Part shown: positions 1 to 5,770 of the stretch, piece by piece
Numbering within the stretch: the stretch's first letter is position 1
Layout of the letters: the number at the start of each line of letters is the position of its first letter
Source: an uncultured Clostridia bacterium
GTDB lineage: Bacteria > Bacillota > Clostridia > Christensenellales > Aristaeellaceae
Reading direction: 5' to 3'
Assembly (NCBI GenBank): GCA_937907055.1
Contig: CALCTW010000016.1
Span: 1-10,601, forward strand
Length of the DNA: 10,601 nucleotides
Position numbers and translations under genes: made by a program
The notes under the pieces: generated by a model
Seen by the model: only the letters and a program-made list of their open reading frames with translations
Told to the model about the DNA's origin: nothing
Database searches by the model: none

Positions 1-42
1 TTAATCAGGGTGTCCCGGGTTCGAGTCCCTGATGGCGCACCA
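1..42 (+). tRNA. 3' part of a tRNA, probably tRNA-Lys (5' end outside window)
   Basis: Only the 3' half is present. Reading from the edge: the last anticodon bases TT and A37-A38, the 3' anticodon strand TCAGG, a 5-nt variable loop, the T arm with loop TTCGAGT at 20-26, the acceptor strand ATGGCGC at 32-38, discriminator A39 and an encoded CCA at 40-42. The anticodon ends in TT, so the tRNA reads Lys (YTT) or Asn (GTT). The GCGCCAT-type acceptor stem and the anticodon-stem sequence resemble clostridial tRNA-Lys as I remember it, so Lys is preferred. The second T-stem pair appears to be a C/T mismatch. The first anticodon base lies outside the window, so the isoacceptor cannot be settled. Confidence 0.88.
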
Positions 43-44
43 TG

Positions 45-85
45 AACGCTGATCTGAAAAGATCAGCGTTTTTGTTTATGTTTTT
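45..85 (+). terminator. Rho-independent terminator of the tRNA transcript
   Basis: A perfect 10-bp stem, AACGCTGATC (45-54) with GATCAGCGTT (61-70), closes a 6-nt loop. It is followed by a T-rich tract with two interruptions (71-85). It begins two bases after the tRNA CCA, so it ends the tRNA transcript and insulates the next operon. Confidence 0.9.
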
Positions 86-112
86 CTGTATGGAAGGTCC
101 ATCCGCGCGGCG

Positions 113-141
113 TGGACAAATGAAATACGCGATGCTATAAT
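113..141 (+). promoter_or_regulatory. Sigma-A-type promoter of the redox/MATE operon
   Basis: A -35 box TGGACA (113-118, 5 of 6 matches to consensus) is separated by exactly 17 nt from a perfect -10 box TATAAT (136-141). The predicted transcript starts near 148, about 32 nt before the first start codon. No operator-like dyad is evident around it. Confidence 0.82.
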
Positions 142-179
142 GCCTTCAGGAATGCCGAACACACGGAAGGAGCAAACGC

Positions 180-650
180 ATGATCAGCGCTGAACAGAAA
201 AATAAAATAAAGCGTCAGACAGGGATCGGACTGGGCATCCTGATCGTGATCCTGGCCGTTGTGATGATCCTGCAGGTGATATTGCTGTTTTCAGACGGAA
301 TGGCCGGGAAATTCGGCGTTCGGGATGACGGGACAAATGTGATCTATACGCGTGAGATCGTGCGGGAGCGGCTGCTGACATCCCCTGTTGTGTGTGTGCC
401 CGCGGTGCTGACCGGGCTTATGCTGATCGCCGCGGCAGGAACGCGCATCCTGTGGCCCTCGAAGGAAGAACCGTCTGTGAACGTGCGTTTCCGGGGCGTG
501 AGACTTTCCGCGAAGGCGGTCCGCGTGCTGCAGCTGATCCTGCTGCTGTCGGCATTTGGGCTGATCGTGGCCGGGATCCTGAACGGCGGCGCGGAGGATG
601 TGCTGATCAAGGCCATCAACCTCTGCACGGAATGCCTGGGGCTGGGGTGA
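180..650 (+). CDS. Membrane protein with C-terminal CD1871A-like CXXC domain
   Basis: A 156-residue protein with hydrophobic segments at about residues 16-37, 68-90 and 115-135. The last 40 or so residues, ending KAINLCTECLGLG, closely resemble the small clostridial proteins called CD1871A family CXXC motif-containing protein, which are often found next to NapH-like ferredoxins and thioredoxins. The motif is C149-T-E-C152, close to the C-terminus. Here that domain is fused to an extra N-terminal membrane part that I do not recognise. The start is supported by GGAAGGAG at 165-172, 7 nt upstream. The stop lies 4 nt before the next start, so translation is probably coupled. By context I infer that the cysteine pair passes electrons or thiol equivalents to the downstream ferredoxin/thioredoxin protein. 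No experimental role is known to me. Membrane topology is uncertain. Confidence 0.72.
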   Translation: MISAEQKNKIKRQTGIGLGILIVILAVVMILQVILLFSDGMAGKFGVRDDGTNVIYTREIVRERLLTSPVVCVPAVLTGLMLIAAAGTRILWPSKEEPSVNVRFRGVRLSAKAVRVLQLILLLSAFGLIVAGILNGGAEDVLIKAINLCTECLGLG

Positions 651-654
651 GCGG

Positions 655-2196
655 ATGAATAAAGCGATCAGATGGCTGAAGGAGCATCGGCCCGCGAAAC
701 GGCGGTGGATCCAGCTTTACGCGGCGCTTTTGTATAACGCCAATATCAGGGGCTTTGTGAAGGGGGAGCTGTTCCACGGCGGCAGCAAGGCCGTGTGTCT
801 GCCGGGCCTGAACTGCTATTCCTGTCCCGGCGCGGTCGGGGCCTGCCCGCTGGGCGCGCTGCAAAACGCGCTGGCGTCGGCAGACAGGCGCGCGCCGTAT
901 TATGTGCTGGGCTGCCTGCTTCTGTTTGGCATCCTGCTTGGCAGGACGATCTGCGGTTATCTGTGCCCGGTGGGGCTTATTCAGGAACTGCTGCATAAGA
1001 TCCCGGTGCCCAAACTGAAAAAGAACCGTTTCACCCGGCTGCTTTCGTATCTCAAATATGTCATTCTGATCGTTTTTGTGATCCTCATTCCGCTGTATTC
1101 CATCGTGACGCGTGTGCCGGTGCCGGCTTTCTGCAAATACATCTGCCCGGCCGGGACAGGTGAGGGCGCGGTCGCGCTGCTGAGCAGCCCGGCGCGTGAT
1201 GATCTGTTCGCGCTGCTGGGAAGTCTGTTTACCAACAAGATCATCATTCTGATCGCGCTGGTGACGGCAGCTATGTTCATCTGGCGCGTGTTCTGCCGTT
1301 TTCTCTGCCCGCTGGGCGCGCTTTACGGGCTTTTCAACCGTATTGCCGTGACCGGGATCCGGGTGGAGGATGAAAAGTGTGTTTCATGCGGCCGATGTGT
1401 GCAGGTGTGTCAGGCGGATATCCGTCATCCGGGCGACCGGGAATGCGTGGCCTGCGGCAGGTGTATTGATTCCTGTCCCGAAAAGGCGATCACGCTGAAA
1501 ATGGGCAGGATCGTGCTGAAGGAAAATGAGATCTCCTCTGCCGATCATGAAGAAGCACGCGCCAAAGCGTCTGAGAACGGCAGAAAGGATGATCGGAAGC
1601 GGAGGATCGTAAGGCGCGTCCTTGGCCTGATCGCGGCTGCTGCGCTGCTGTTTGAACTGTGGTATTTCAATCTGTCTCCCATGGCCTCGGTAAACGACGC
1701 GGAACCGGCCGCTGCTGTGACCGGCGCGGCGGATGAGGAGAATCCGGAAGAGGACAGCATCCCGGTCGGCACCAGGAAAGGCGAGCGCGGCACGGTTTTC
1801 GAGGCGGAACTGCTTGACGGACAACGGTTTGATCTGAAGGCGTTCCGCGGAAAAGCGGTGGTGCTCAATTTCTGGGCCACCTGGTGCGGCCCGTGCTGCA
1901 AAGAACTGCCTTACTTTGACCGGCTGCAGGCGGACTATCCGGAGGACGTGGTCATTCTGGCGGTACATCACAGCATGACGACCGAGGATGTGGCGGCCTT
2001 CCTGAAGACGAGCGGATGGGATCATCTGCGGTTTGCGGTGGACACGGACGGCGCGATCCTGAACGCGTACGGCGGCAGCTATACCCTGCCACAGACCGTG
2101 GTGCTGGATAAAAACGGCGTGATCGTCTATAACGAAGTGAAGAGCATGGATTATGAGACCCTGAATCATCTGATCCGTCCGCTGCTGGCGGAATAA
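655..2196 (+). CDS. NapH-like polyferredoxin membrane protein fused to TlpA/ResA-type thioredoxin
   Basis: A 513-residue two-part protein. Residues 1-290 resemble the NapH/NosR/CcoG type of membrane ferredoxin. They contain an N-terminal cysteine cluster (C48, C54, C57, C64), three CX3CP motifs next to membrane helices (C100/C104, C160/C164, C214/C218), and two bacterial-ferredoxin [4Fe-4S] motifs (C242-C252 and C264-C274). A helix at about 317-337 and an acidic linker (about 345-370) lead to a thioredoxin fold of the TlpA/ResA type with W410-C-G-P-C414 and a likely cis-proline at P479. C415 directly follows the active-site pair, so the motif is WCGPCC. The likely role is to carry electrons from cytoplasmic ferredoxin clusters across the membrane to an extracytoplasmic dithiol. 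That role is inferred from the domain order and from gene neighbours in related genomes. The start is 4 nt after the preceding stop, with a G-rich Shine-Dalgarno site inside the end of that gene. Confidence 0.85.
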   Translation: MNKAIRWLKEHRPAKRRWIQLYAALLYNANIRGFVKGELFHGGSKAVCLPGLNCYSCPGAVGACPLGALQNALASADRRAPYYVLGCLLLFGILLGRTICGYLCPVGLIQELLHKIPVPKLKKNRFTRLLSYLKYVILIVFVILIPLYSIVTRVPVPAFCKYICPAGTGEGAVALLSSPARDDLFALLGSLFTNKIIILIALVTAAMFIWRVFCRFLCPLGALYGLFNRIAVTGIRVEDEKCVSCGRCVQVCQADIRHPGDRECVACGRCIDSCPEKAITLKMGRIVLKENEISSADHEEARAKASENGRKDDRKRRIVRRVLGLIAAAALLFELWYFNLSPMASVNDAEPAAAVTGAADEENPEEDSIPVGTRKGERGTVFEAELLDGQRFDLKAFRGKAVVLNFWATWCGPCCKELPYFDRLQADYPEDVVILAVHHSMTTEDVAAFLKTSGWDHLRFAVDTDGAILNAYGGSYTLPQTVVLDKNGVIVYNEVKSMDYETLNHLIRPLLAE

Positions 2197-2223
2197 CAGA
2201 TACACAGAAAACAGGAGAAAAAG

Positions 2224-3600
2224 ATGAAAAAAGAGAGCGATAAAACCCTGCTGTTTGAAAGCATGCCGGTGCCGAAGGCGGTGGCGAAGCTGGCTCTGCC
2301 AACGGTGATCGGCAGCCTGGTCGTCATCCTGTACAGTCTGGCGGATACCTTCTTTGTGGGCATGCTGAATGACACGGTGCAGACCGGCGCGGTGACGCTG
2401 GCGGCACCGGTGCTGCTGGCCTTCAACGCGGTCAATAACCTTTTCGGCGTGGGCTCCTCCTCCATGATGAGCCGCGCGCTGGGGGTGAAGGACCTGGAAA
2501 CGGTGAAAAAGAGCAGCGCCTTCGGCTTCTGGTGCGCGCTGGCGGGCGGCCTGCTCATCTCCCTGCTGTGCCTGTGCTTTTTTGCCCCGCTGCTGGATCT
2601 GCTGGGCGCGGATAATATCACCCGTGACGCGACAAGGCATTATATGCTGTGGGCAGTCATCTGCGGCGCGGTGCCGTCCATCCTGAACGTGGTGATGAGC
2701 AATCTGGTGCGCGCGGAGGGCGGCGCGATGCACGCCGGTATCGGCATGATGAGCGGATGTCTGCTGAACATCCTGCTGGATCCGTTTTTCATTCTGCCGG
2801 GCTTTCTGAATATGGGCGCTGCCGGCGCGGGGCTGGCGACGCTGATCTCCAACTGCTGCGCGTGCCTGTATTATTTTGTGCTGCTGTACGTGCGCAGAGG
2901 GAAGACCAGTGTGTGCATCGATCCCCGTTATTTCACGCTGGAAAAGCGCGTGGTGAAGGGCGTGTGCGCGGTGGGCGTGCCGGCGGCGATCCAGAACCTG
3001 CTGAATGTGACCGGGATGACCGTGCTGAATAATTTTGCCGCGGCCAATACGGCGGCGGTGTCGGCCATCGGGATCGCGCATAAGCTGACGATGATCCCCA
3101 TGTATATCGCCATGGGAACCTCGCAGGGTGTGATGCCGCTGGTGGGATATAACTATGCTTCGGGGAATGGCCGCCGGATGAAGGACGCCATTCTGTTCAC
3201 GGCGAAGATCACGGGCGTTTTCATGCTGGTAATGATGGTGCTTTACATCCTGCTGGCCGGTCCGATGATCGGGGCGTTCATGCAGGATGCCGAGGTCATC
3301 CGCTTCGGCACGGGGTATATCGTGGGCATGAGCGTGGCGCAGCCGCTGCTGGGCATGGATTTTCTGGCGGTGGGTGTGTTCCAGGCCTGCGGCATGGGAC
3401 GGAGGAGCCTGCTGTTCGCCGTGCTGCGCAAGGTGGTGCTGGAGATCCCCGCGCTGATCGTGCTGAACGCGATCTGGCCGCTGACCGGTCTTGGCTGGGC
3501 ACAGGCGTTCGCGGAAGCAGTGCTTGCCGTGGCCGCTGTGCTGATGCTGAAAAGGATCTTTGACCGCACGCCGGATACCGCCGCGCCGGTGAAACTGTGA
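2224..3600 (+). CDS. MATE family multidrug/toxin efflux transporter
   Basis: A 458-residue, strongly hydrophobic protein with the typical MATE organisation of two homologous halves of six helices. The first half opens near residues 21-48 with the characteristic LALPTVIG...ADTFFVGML pattern, followed by GVGSSSMMSRALG at 75-87. The second half begins near G251 with GVPAAIQNLLN and contains QGVMPLVGYNYASGN. Length fits the family. MATE proteins export cationic drugs or other small molecules using a Na+ or H+ gradient; the substrate here cannot be predicted. The start is supported by AGGAG at 2213-2217, 6 nt upstream. The gene follows the ferredoxin-thioredoxin gene by 27 nt and ends at a terminator, so it is the last gene of the operon. 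Whether it is functionally tied to the redox genes is not shown by the sequence. Confidence 0.93.
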   Translation: MKKESDKTLLFESMPVPKAVAKLALPTVIGSLVVILYSLADTFFVGMLNDTVQTGAVTLAAPVLLAFNAVNNLFGVGSSSMMSRALGVKDLETVKKSSAFGFWCALAGGLLISLLCLCFFAPLLDLLGADNITRDATRHYMLWAVICGAVPSILNVVMSNLVRAEGGAMHAGIGMMSGCLLNILLDPFFILPGFLNMGAAGAGLATLISNCCACLYYFVLLYVRRGKTSVCIDPRYFTLEKRVVKGVCAVGVPAAIQNLLNVTGMTVLNNFAAANTAAVSAIGIAHKLTMIPMYIAMGTSQGVMPLVGYNYASGNGRRMKDAILFTAKITGVFMLVMMVLYILLAGPMIGAFMQDAEVIRFGTGYIVGMSVAQPLLGMDFLAVGVFQACGMGRRSLLFAVLRKVVLEIPALIVLNAIWPLTGLGWAQAFAEAVLAVAAVLMLKRIFDRTPDTAAPVKL

Positions 3601-3625
3601 TCCGGAGCGTTTTCGATCCGGGACC

Positions 3626-3661
3626 GACCTCTCCCTTTCCGGGGGAGGTCTTCTGCTTTTT
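3626..3661 (+). terminator. Rho-independent terminator of the redox/MATE operon
   Basis: A 10-bp stem, GACCTCTCCC (3626-3635) with GGGGGAGGTC (3641-3650), contains one G-T pair and closes a 5-nt loop. It is followed by TTCTGCTTTTT. It lies 25 nt after the MATE stop codon. Confidence 0.85.
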
Positions 3662-3757
3662 GGGAGGCAAAAAACAGGCAACCCGGCGCGAAAATGGAGA
3701 GGAAGAACCGAAAAAACGGATTTTAGGGCGGTAAATCAAGGGAACAATCCATAAAAC

Positions 3758-3786
3758 TTGCAAAAATGTGACGAATGTGTTACAAT
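3758..3786 (+). promoter_or_regulatory. Promoter of the cysteine-rich protein/methyltransferase operon
   Basis: A -35 box TTGCAA (3758-3763) and a -10 box TACAAT (3781-3786) are separated by 17 nt. The predicted start of transcription is near 3793, giving a leader of about 70 nt. The spacer contains AATGTG twice (3765-3770 and 3774-3779), 9 nt apart. This may be chance. The stretch 3662-3757 shows no other feature. Confidence 0.78.
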
Positions 3787-3861
3787 GACACCGCATTATC
3801 GAAGGGCATCTTTTGGGAGATCAGGAGAATGGCCCGCGGAGACGCGGAGGAGCGTTGAGGA

Positions 3862-4341
3862 ATGGATGAACGTCTGAAGGCGGCGAGGGATCTGATGCGG
3901 AATGTGACCCCGCTGAACACGGATTGCGGCAGGCGCTGCGGCGCGGCATGCTGCGAACCGGATGAAGACGGCCGGGGCGGCATGCTGCTGTTCCCCACGG
4001 AAGAAACGCTGTACGCGGAGCCGTCCGAGGGGTTTGAGATCACGGAGACGGAGGAAGGCTTGCTCCTGACCTGTGACGGTGAATGTGACCGGGATCTGCG
4101 GCCGCTGAGCTGTATGTTGTTTCCGCTGTGGATCTTCGGAAAAGAAGACGGCGGGTTTGAGGTGCGGCAGGACCGGCGCGGGTTTTATGTGTGCCCGATG
4201 GCGCGCGGCAATATGAACGCGTTCAGCCCGGCCTTTGTGAAAGCGGTCCGGGAGGCGGGGGAGATCCTGTGGCAGGATGAGAAGCACCGGGCGTTTCTGA
4301 CGGAAGTCGGCCGCATGTCAGACCGGTTGAGTGAGTTTTAA
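3862..4341 (+). CDS. YkgJ-like cysteine-cluster protein, predicted metal-binding
   Basis: A 159-residue soluble protein with eight cysteines in a pattern like that of YkgJ-type zinc/iron-chelating proteins: C22, C26, C30 and C31 (CX3CX3CC), C71, C75, C84 in RPLSCMLFPLW, and C111 followed by Pro. The segment around RPLSC is the best family match; members commonly have RP-x-C-R-x-FP. The C-terminal 45 residues are helical and lack cysteines. It probably binds a metal ion or an Fe-S cluster, but no reaction can be assigned. The start is supported by GGAGGAG at 3846-3852, 9 nt upstream; a second ATG at 3866 is out of frame. It lies 17 nt before the methyltransferase gene and shares its promoter. 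No signal peptide or membrane segment is seen. Confidence 0.72.
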   Translation: MDERLKAARDLMRNVTPLNTDCGRRCGAACCEPDEDGRGGMLLFPTEETLYAEPSEGFEITETEEGLLLTCDGECDRDLRPLSCMLFPLWIFGKEDGGFEVRQDRRGFYVCPMARGNMNAFSPAFVKAVREAGEILWQDEKHRAFLTEVGRMSDRLSEF

Positions 4342-4358
4342 GAAGGGGGAAAAACGGG

Positions 4359-5579
4359 ATGCCTTGGCGGCAGGTGGCGTGCGATACGGAAAAGCATCAG
4401 GAGAAAACAGACGGGCATCTGTACTGGGGAAACAGCGCGGAGATCGACCTTTCCGCGTATAACGGCCGTGTGCAGTGCGTGTATATGGACCCGCCGTTTC
4501 TGACGGGAGATCAGTTCAATTTCCGTCAGCGGATCGGCGAGGCTGGATGGACCACCGGTGAACCGCAGGTGGTGTTCCGTGCCTACAGCGATAAATATAC
4601 CCGTGAGGAATATATGGCGCTGCTCCGGGTGGCGCTTACGCAGGCGAAGGATCTGCTGAAGGATACCGGTTCTCTGTTTTTGCATCTGGACAGCCGGATG
4701 GGGGCTTACGCCCGCATCCTGTGCGATGAGATCTTCGGTGAAAAGAATTTTGTGAATGAGATCATCTGGTCCTATCAGAGCGGCGGCCGCAGTACCAAGC
4801 ATTTTTCCAGAAAGCATGATGTGATCCTTTACTACCGCAAGAGCCGTAATGTGTTCTTCGATATCACGAAGGTGCCGGTCTCTCGCGCGGAGAATCGTCA
4901 GAACCACATGAAGCGCCATAAGGATGAGAACGGCCGCAGTTGCCGCACCATCCGCAGCAACGGCAAGCTGTATACTTATTATGATGATGATCCGGCTTAT
5001 CCCGGTGATGTGTGGAGCGATGTGAGCCATCTGCAGCAGAAGGATCCGCAGCGTACCGGCTATGACACGCAAAAGCCGCAGGCCCTGCTGGAAAGGATCA
5101 TCCGCAGCACCACCCGTGAAGGGGATCTGGTGGCGGATCTGTTCTGCGGAAGCGGTACCTCGGTCGCGACCGCGGCGCTGCTCAAACGGCAGTATCTGGG
5201 CGTGGATCTTTCCCGGCACGCGATCTCGGTGAGCCGCAAACGGCTGCTGGGGAGCGGATTGCAGGTGCATATGCCCTGTGACGCCTCGGGCGCCGCGATC
5301 GACGCGGAGATCATGCCGGGCATTGGCCTGTATGACATCCGTCTGAAGGATTACAGCCGCGAAGGACTGCCGGAGGGCGTGAACGGACTGGACGCGGTGG
5401 ATCAATGGAGCGTCGGCTTCATTGAAAACGGATGCTTCCGCGCGTATGTGTCGGAGGCCCGCAGGAAGCAGACACCGCGTCTGGAGCAGATGCTGCAGCT
5501 GACACAGCTGCATGGCACACCGGCGCTGCTGATCGTGGATGCCGCGGGGGCGCGCAGCTGCTGGGCGTGGGAGGAATAA
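4359..5579 (+). CDS. Orphan site-specific DNA methyltransferase, beta class (N6-adenine or N4-cytosine)
   Basis: A 406-residue amino-methyltransferase. Catalytic motif IV, D44-P-P-F47, comes before the S-adenosylmethionine-binding motif I, DLFCGSGT at 260-267; this order defines the beta class. A TQKP motif at 237-240, followed by LLERII, is the usual lead-in to motif I in this class. The overall plan (NSAEIDL...YMDPPF near the N-terminus, DVWSDV at 218-223) resembles type III Mod-like adenine methylases, so N6-adenine is the more likely product. The roughly 105 C-terminal residues may form a target-recognition or accessory domain. No restriction gene is adjacent within the window, so it is either an orphan epigenetic methylase or a relic of a restriction system. 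The start is supported by AAGGGGG at about 4343-4349. No clear terminator follows, so read-through into the next gene is possible. The recognition sequence cannot be predicted. Confidence 0.88.
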   Translation: MPWRQVACDTEKHQEKTDGHLYWGNSAEIDLSAYNGRVQCVYMDPPFLTGDQFNFRQRIGEAGWTTGEPQVVFRAYSDKYTREEYMALLRVALTQAKDLLKDTGSLFLHLDSRMGAYARILCDEIFGEKNFVNEIIWSYQSGGRSTKHFSRKHDVILYYRKSRNVFFDITKVPVSRAENRQNHMKRHKDENGRSCRTIRSNGKLYTYYDDDPAYPGDVWSDVSHLQQKDPQRTGYDTQKPQALLERIIRSTTREGDLVADLFCGSGTSVATAALLKRQYLGVDLSRHAISVSRKRLLGSGLQVHMPCDASGAAIDAEIMPGIGLYDIRLKDYSREGLPEGVNGLDAVDQWSVGFIENGCFRAYVSEARRKQTPRLEQMLQLTQLHGTPALLIVDAAGARSCWAWEE

Positions 5580-5605
5580 ACCGTATTTGCGGGGAAAAGG
5601 GCTCA

Positions 5606-5648
5606 TTCATCTGAAAAAGTGGAAAATATAAACTGATTTTCAGATGAA
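5606..5648. repeat. 12-bp perfect inverted repeat
   Basis: TTCATCTGAAAA (5606-5617) is the exact reverse complement of TTTTCAGATGAA (5637-5648), with 19 nt between. It is not followed by a T tract on either strand, so it is a poor terminator candidate. It could be an operator or an RNA hairpin at the end of the methyltransferase transcript. Confidence 0.7.
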
Positions 5649-5670
5649 AAGCCTGAAAAAGTGGAGAATA
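5611..5670 (+). repeat. 18-bp direct repeat, two copies 42 bp apart
   Basis: The two copies occupy 5611-5628 and 5653-5670, share the core CTGAAAAAGTGGA and match at 17 of 18 positions. Their spacing of 42 bp is close to four turns of B-DNA, so both would face the same side of the helix. A weaker third copy, CTGAAAAAAAGGA, starts at 5687. The first copy overlaps the left arm and loop of the inverted repeat at 5606-5648. Confidence 0.75.
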
Positions 5671-5684
5671 ATATCCATGATATT
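5670..5684. repeat. Short palindrome AATATC-CAT-GATATT
   Basis: A perfect 6-bp inverted repeat with a 3-nt centre, directly abutting the second direct-repeat copy. It has operator-like geometry, but a 6-bp arm can occur by chance. Confidence 0.45.
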
Positions 5685-5712
5685 CCCTGAAAAAAAGGAT
5701 TTTCCGCGCGTA

Positions 5713-5744
5713 TGTCGAAATGGGAAGAGTGTAAACACTTTTCC
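5713..5744 (+). promoter_or_regulatory. Possible operator: Spo0A-box-like 7-mer plus 22-bp dyad upstream of the MreB-like gene
   Basis: TGTCGAA at 5713-5719 matches the core of the Spo0A box known from endospore formers. Just downstream, GGAAGAGTGT (5723-5732) and ACACTTTTCC (5735-5744) form a 22-bp dyad with a 2-nt centre and a single G-T mismatch. The dyad ends 9 nt before the Shine-Dalgarno site of the MreB-like gene. A 2-nt centre cannot form a normal RNA loop, which favours DNA binding by a dimeric regulator. The 7-mer alone is short enough to be chance. I could not identify a confident -35/-10 pair in 5580-5770. Confidence 0.4.
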
Positions 5745-5770
5745 GGTTACAAAAAGGAGATCAAGGAAGT

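Noticed and set aside
1384..3681. Long open frame on the - strand (765 codons) opposite the ferredoxin and MATE genes
   Set aside because: It is rich in His, Arg and Gln with no family resemblance, has no ribosome-binding site, and spans two well-identified + strand genes and their terminator. It is a product of the GC-rich codon pattern of the real genes.
5611..5628. DnaA box on the - strand of the direct repeats
   Set aside because: TTTTCCACT matches the DnaA consensus at only 7 of 9 positions, and the second copy is worse. There is no origin gene context.
5606..5648. The 12-bp inverted repeat as a terminator for the methyltransferase
   Set aside because: The right arm is followed by AAGCC, not a T tract, and the other orientation also lacks one. 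The loop is also long at 19 nt.
5611..5670. The direct repeats as a CRISPR array
   Set aside because: There are only two good copies and one degenerate copy, with unequal spacing (42 and 34 nt), 24-nt or shorter spacers, and no cas genes. Regulatory repeats fit better.
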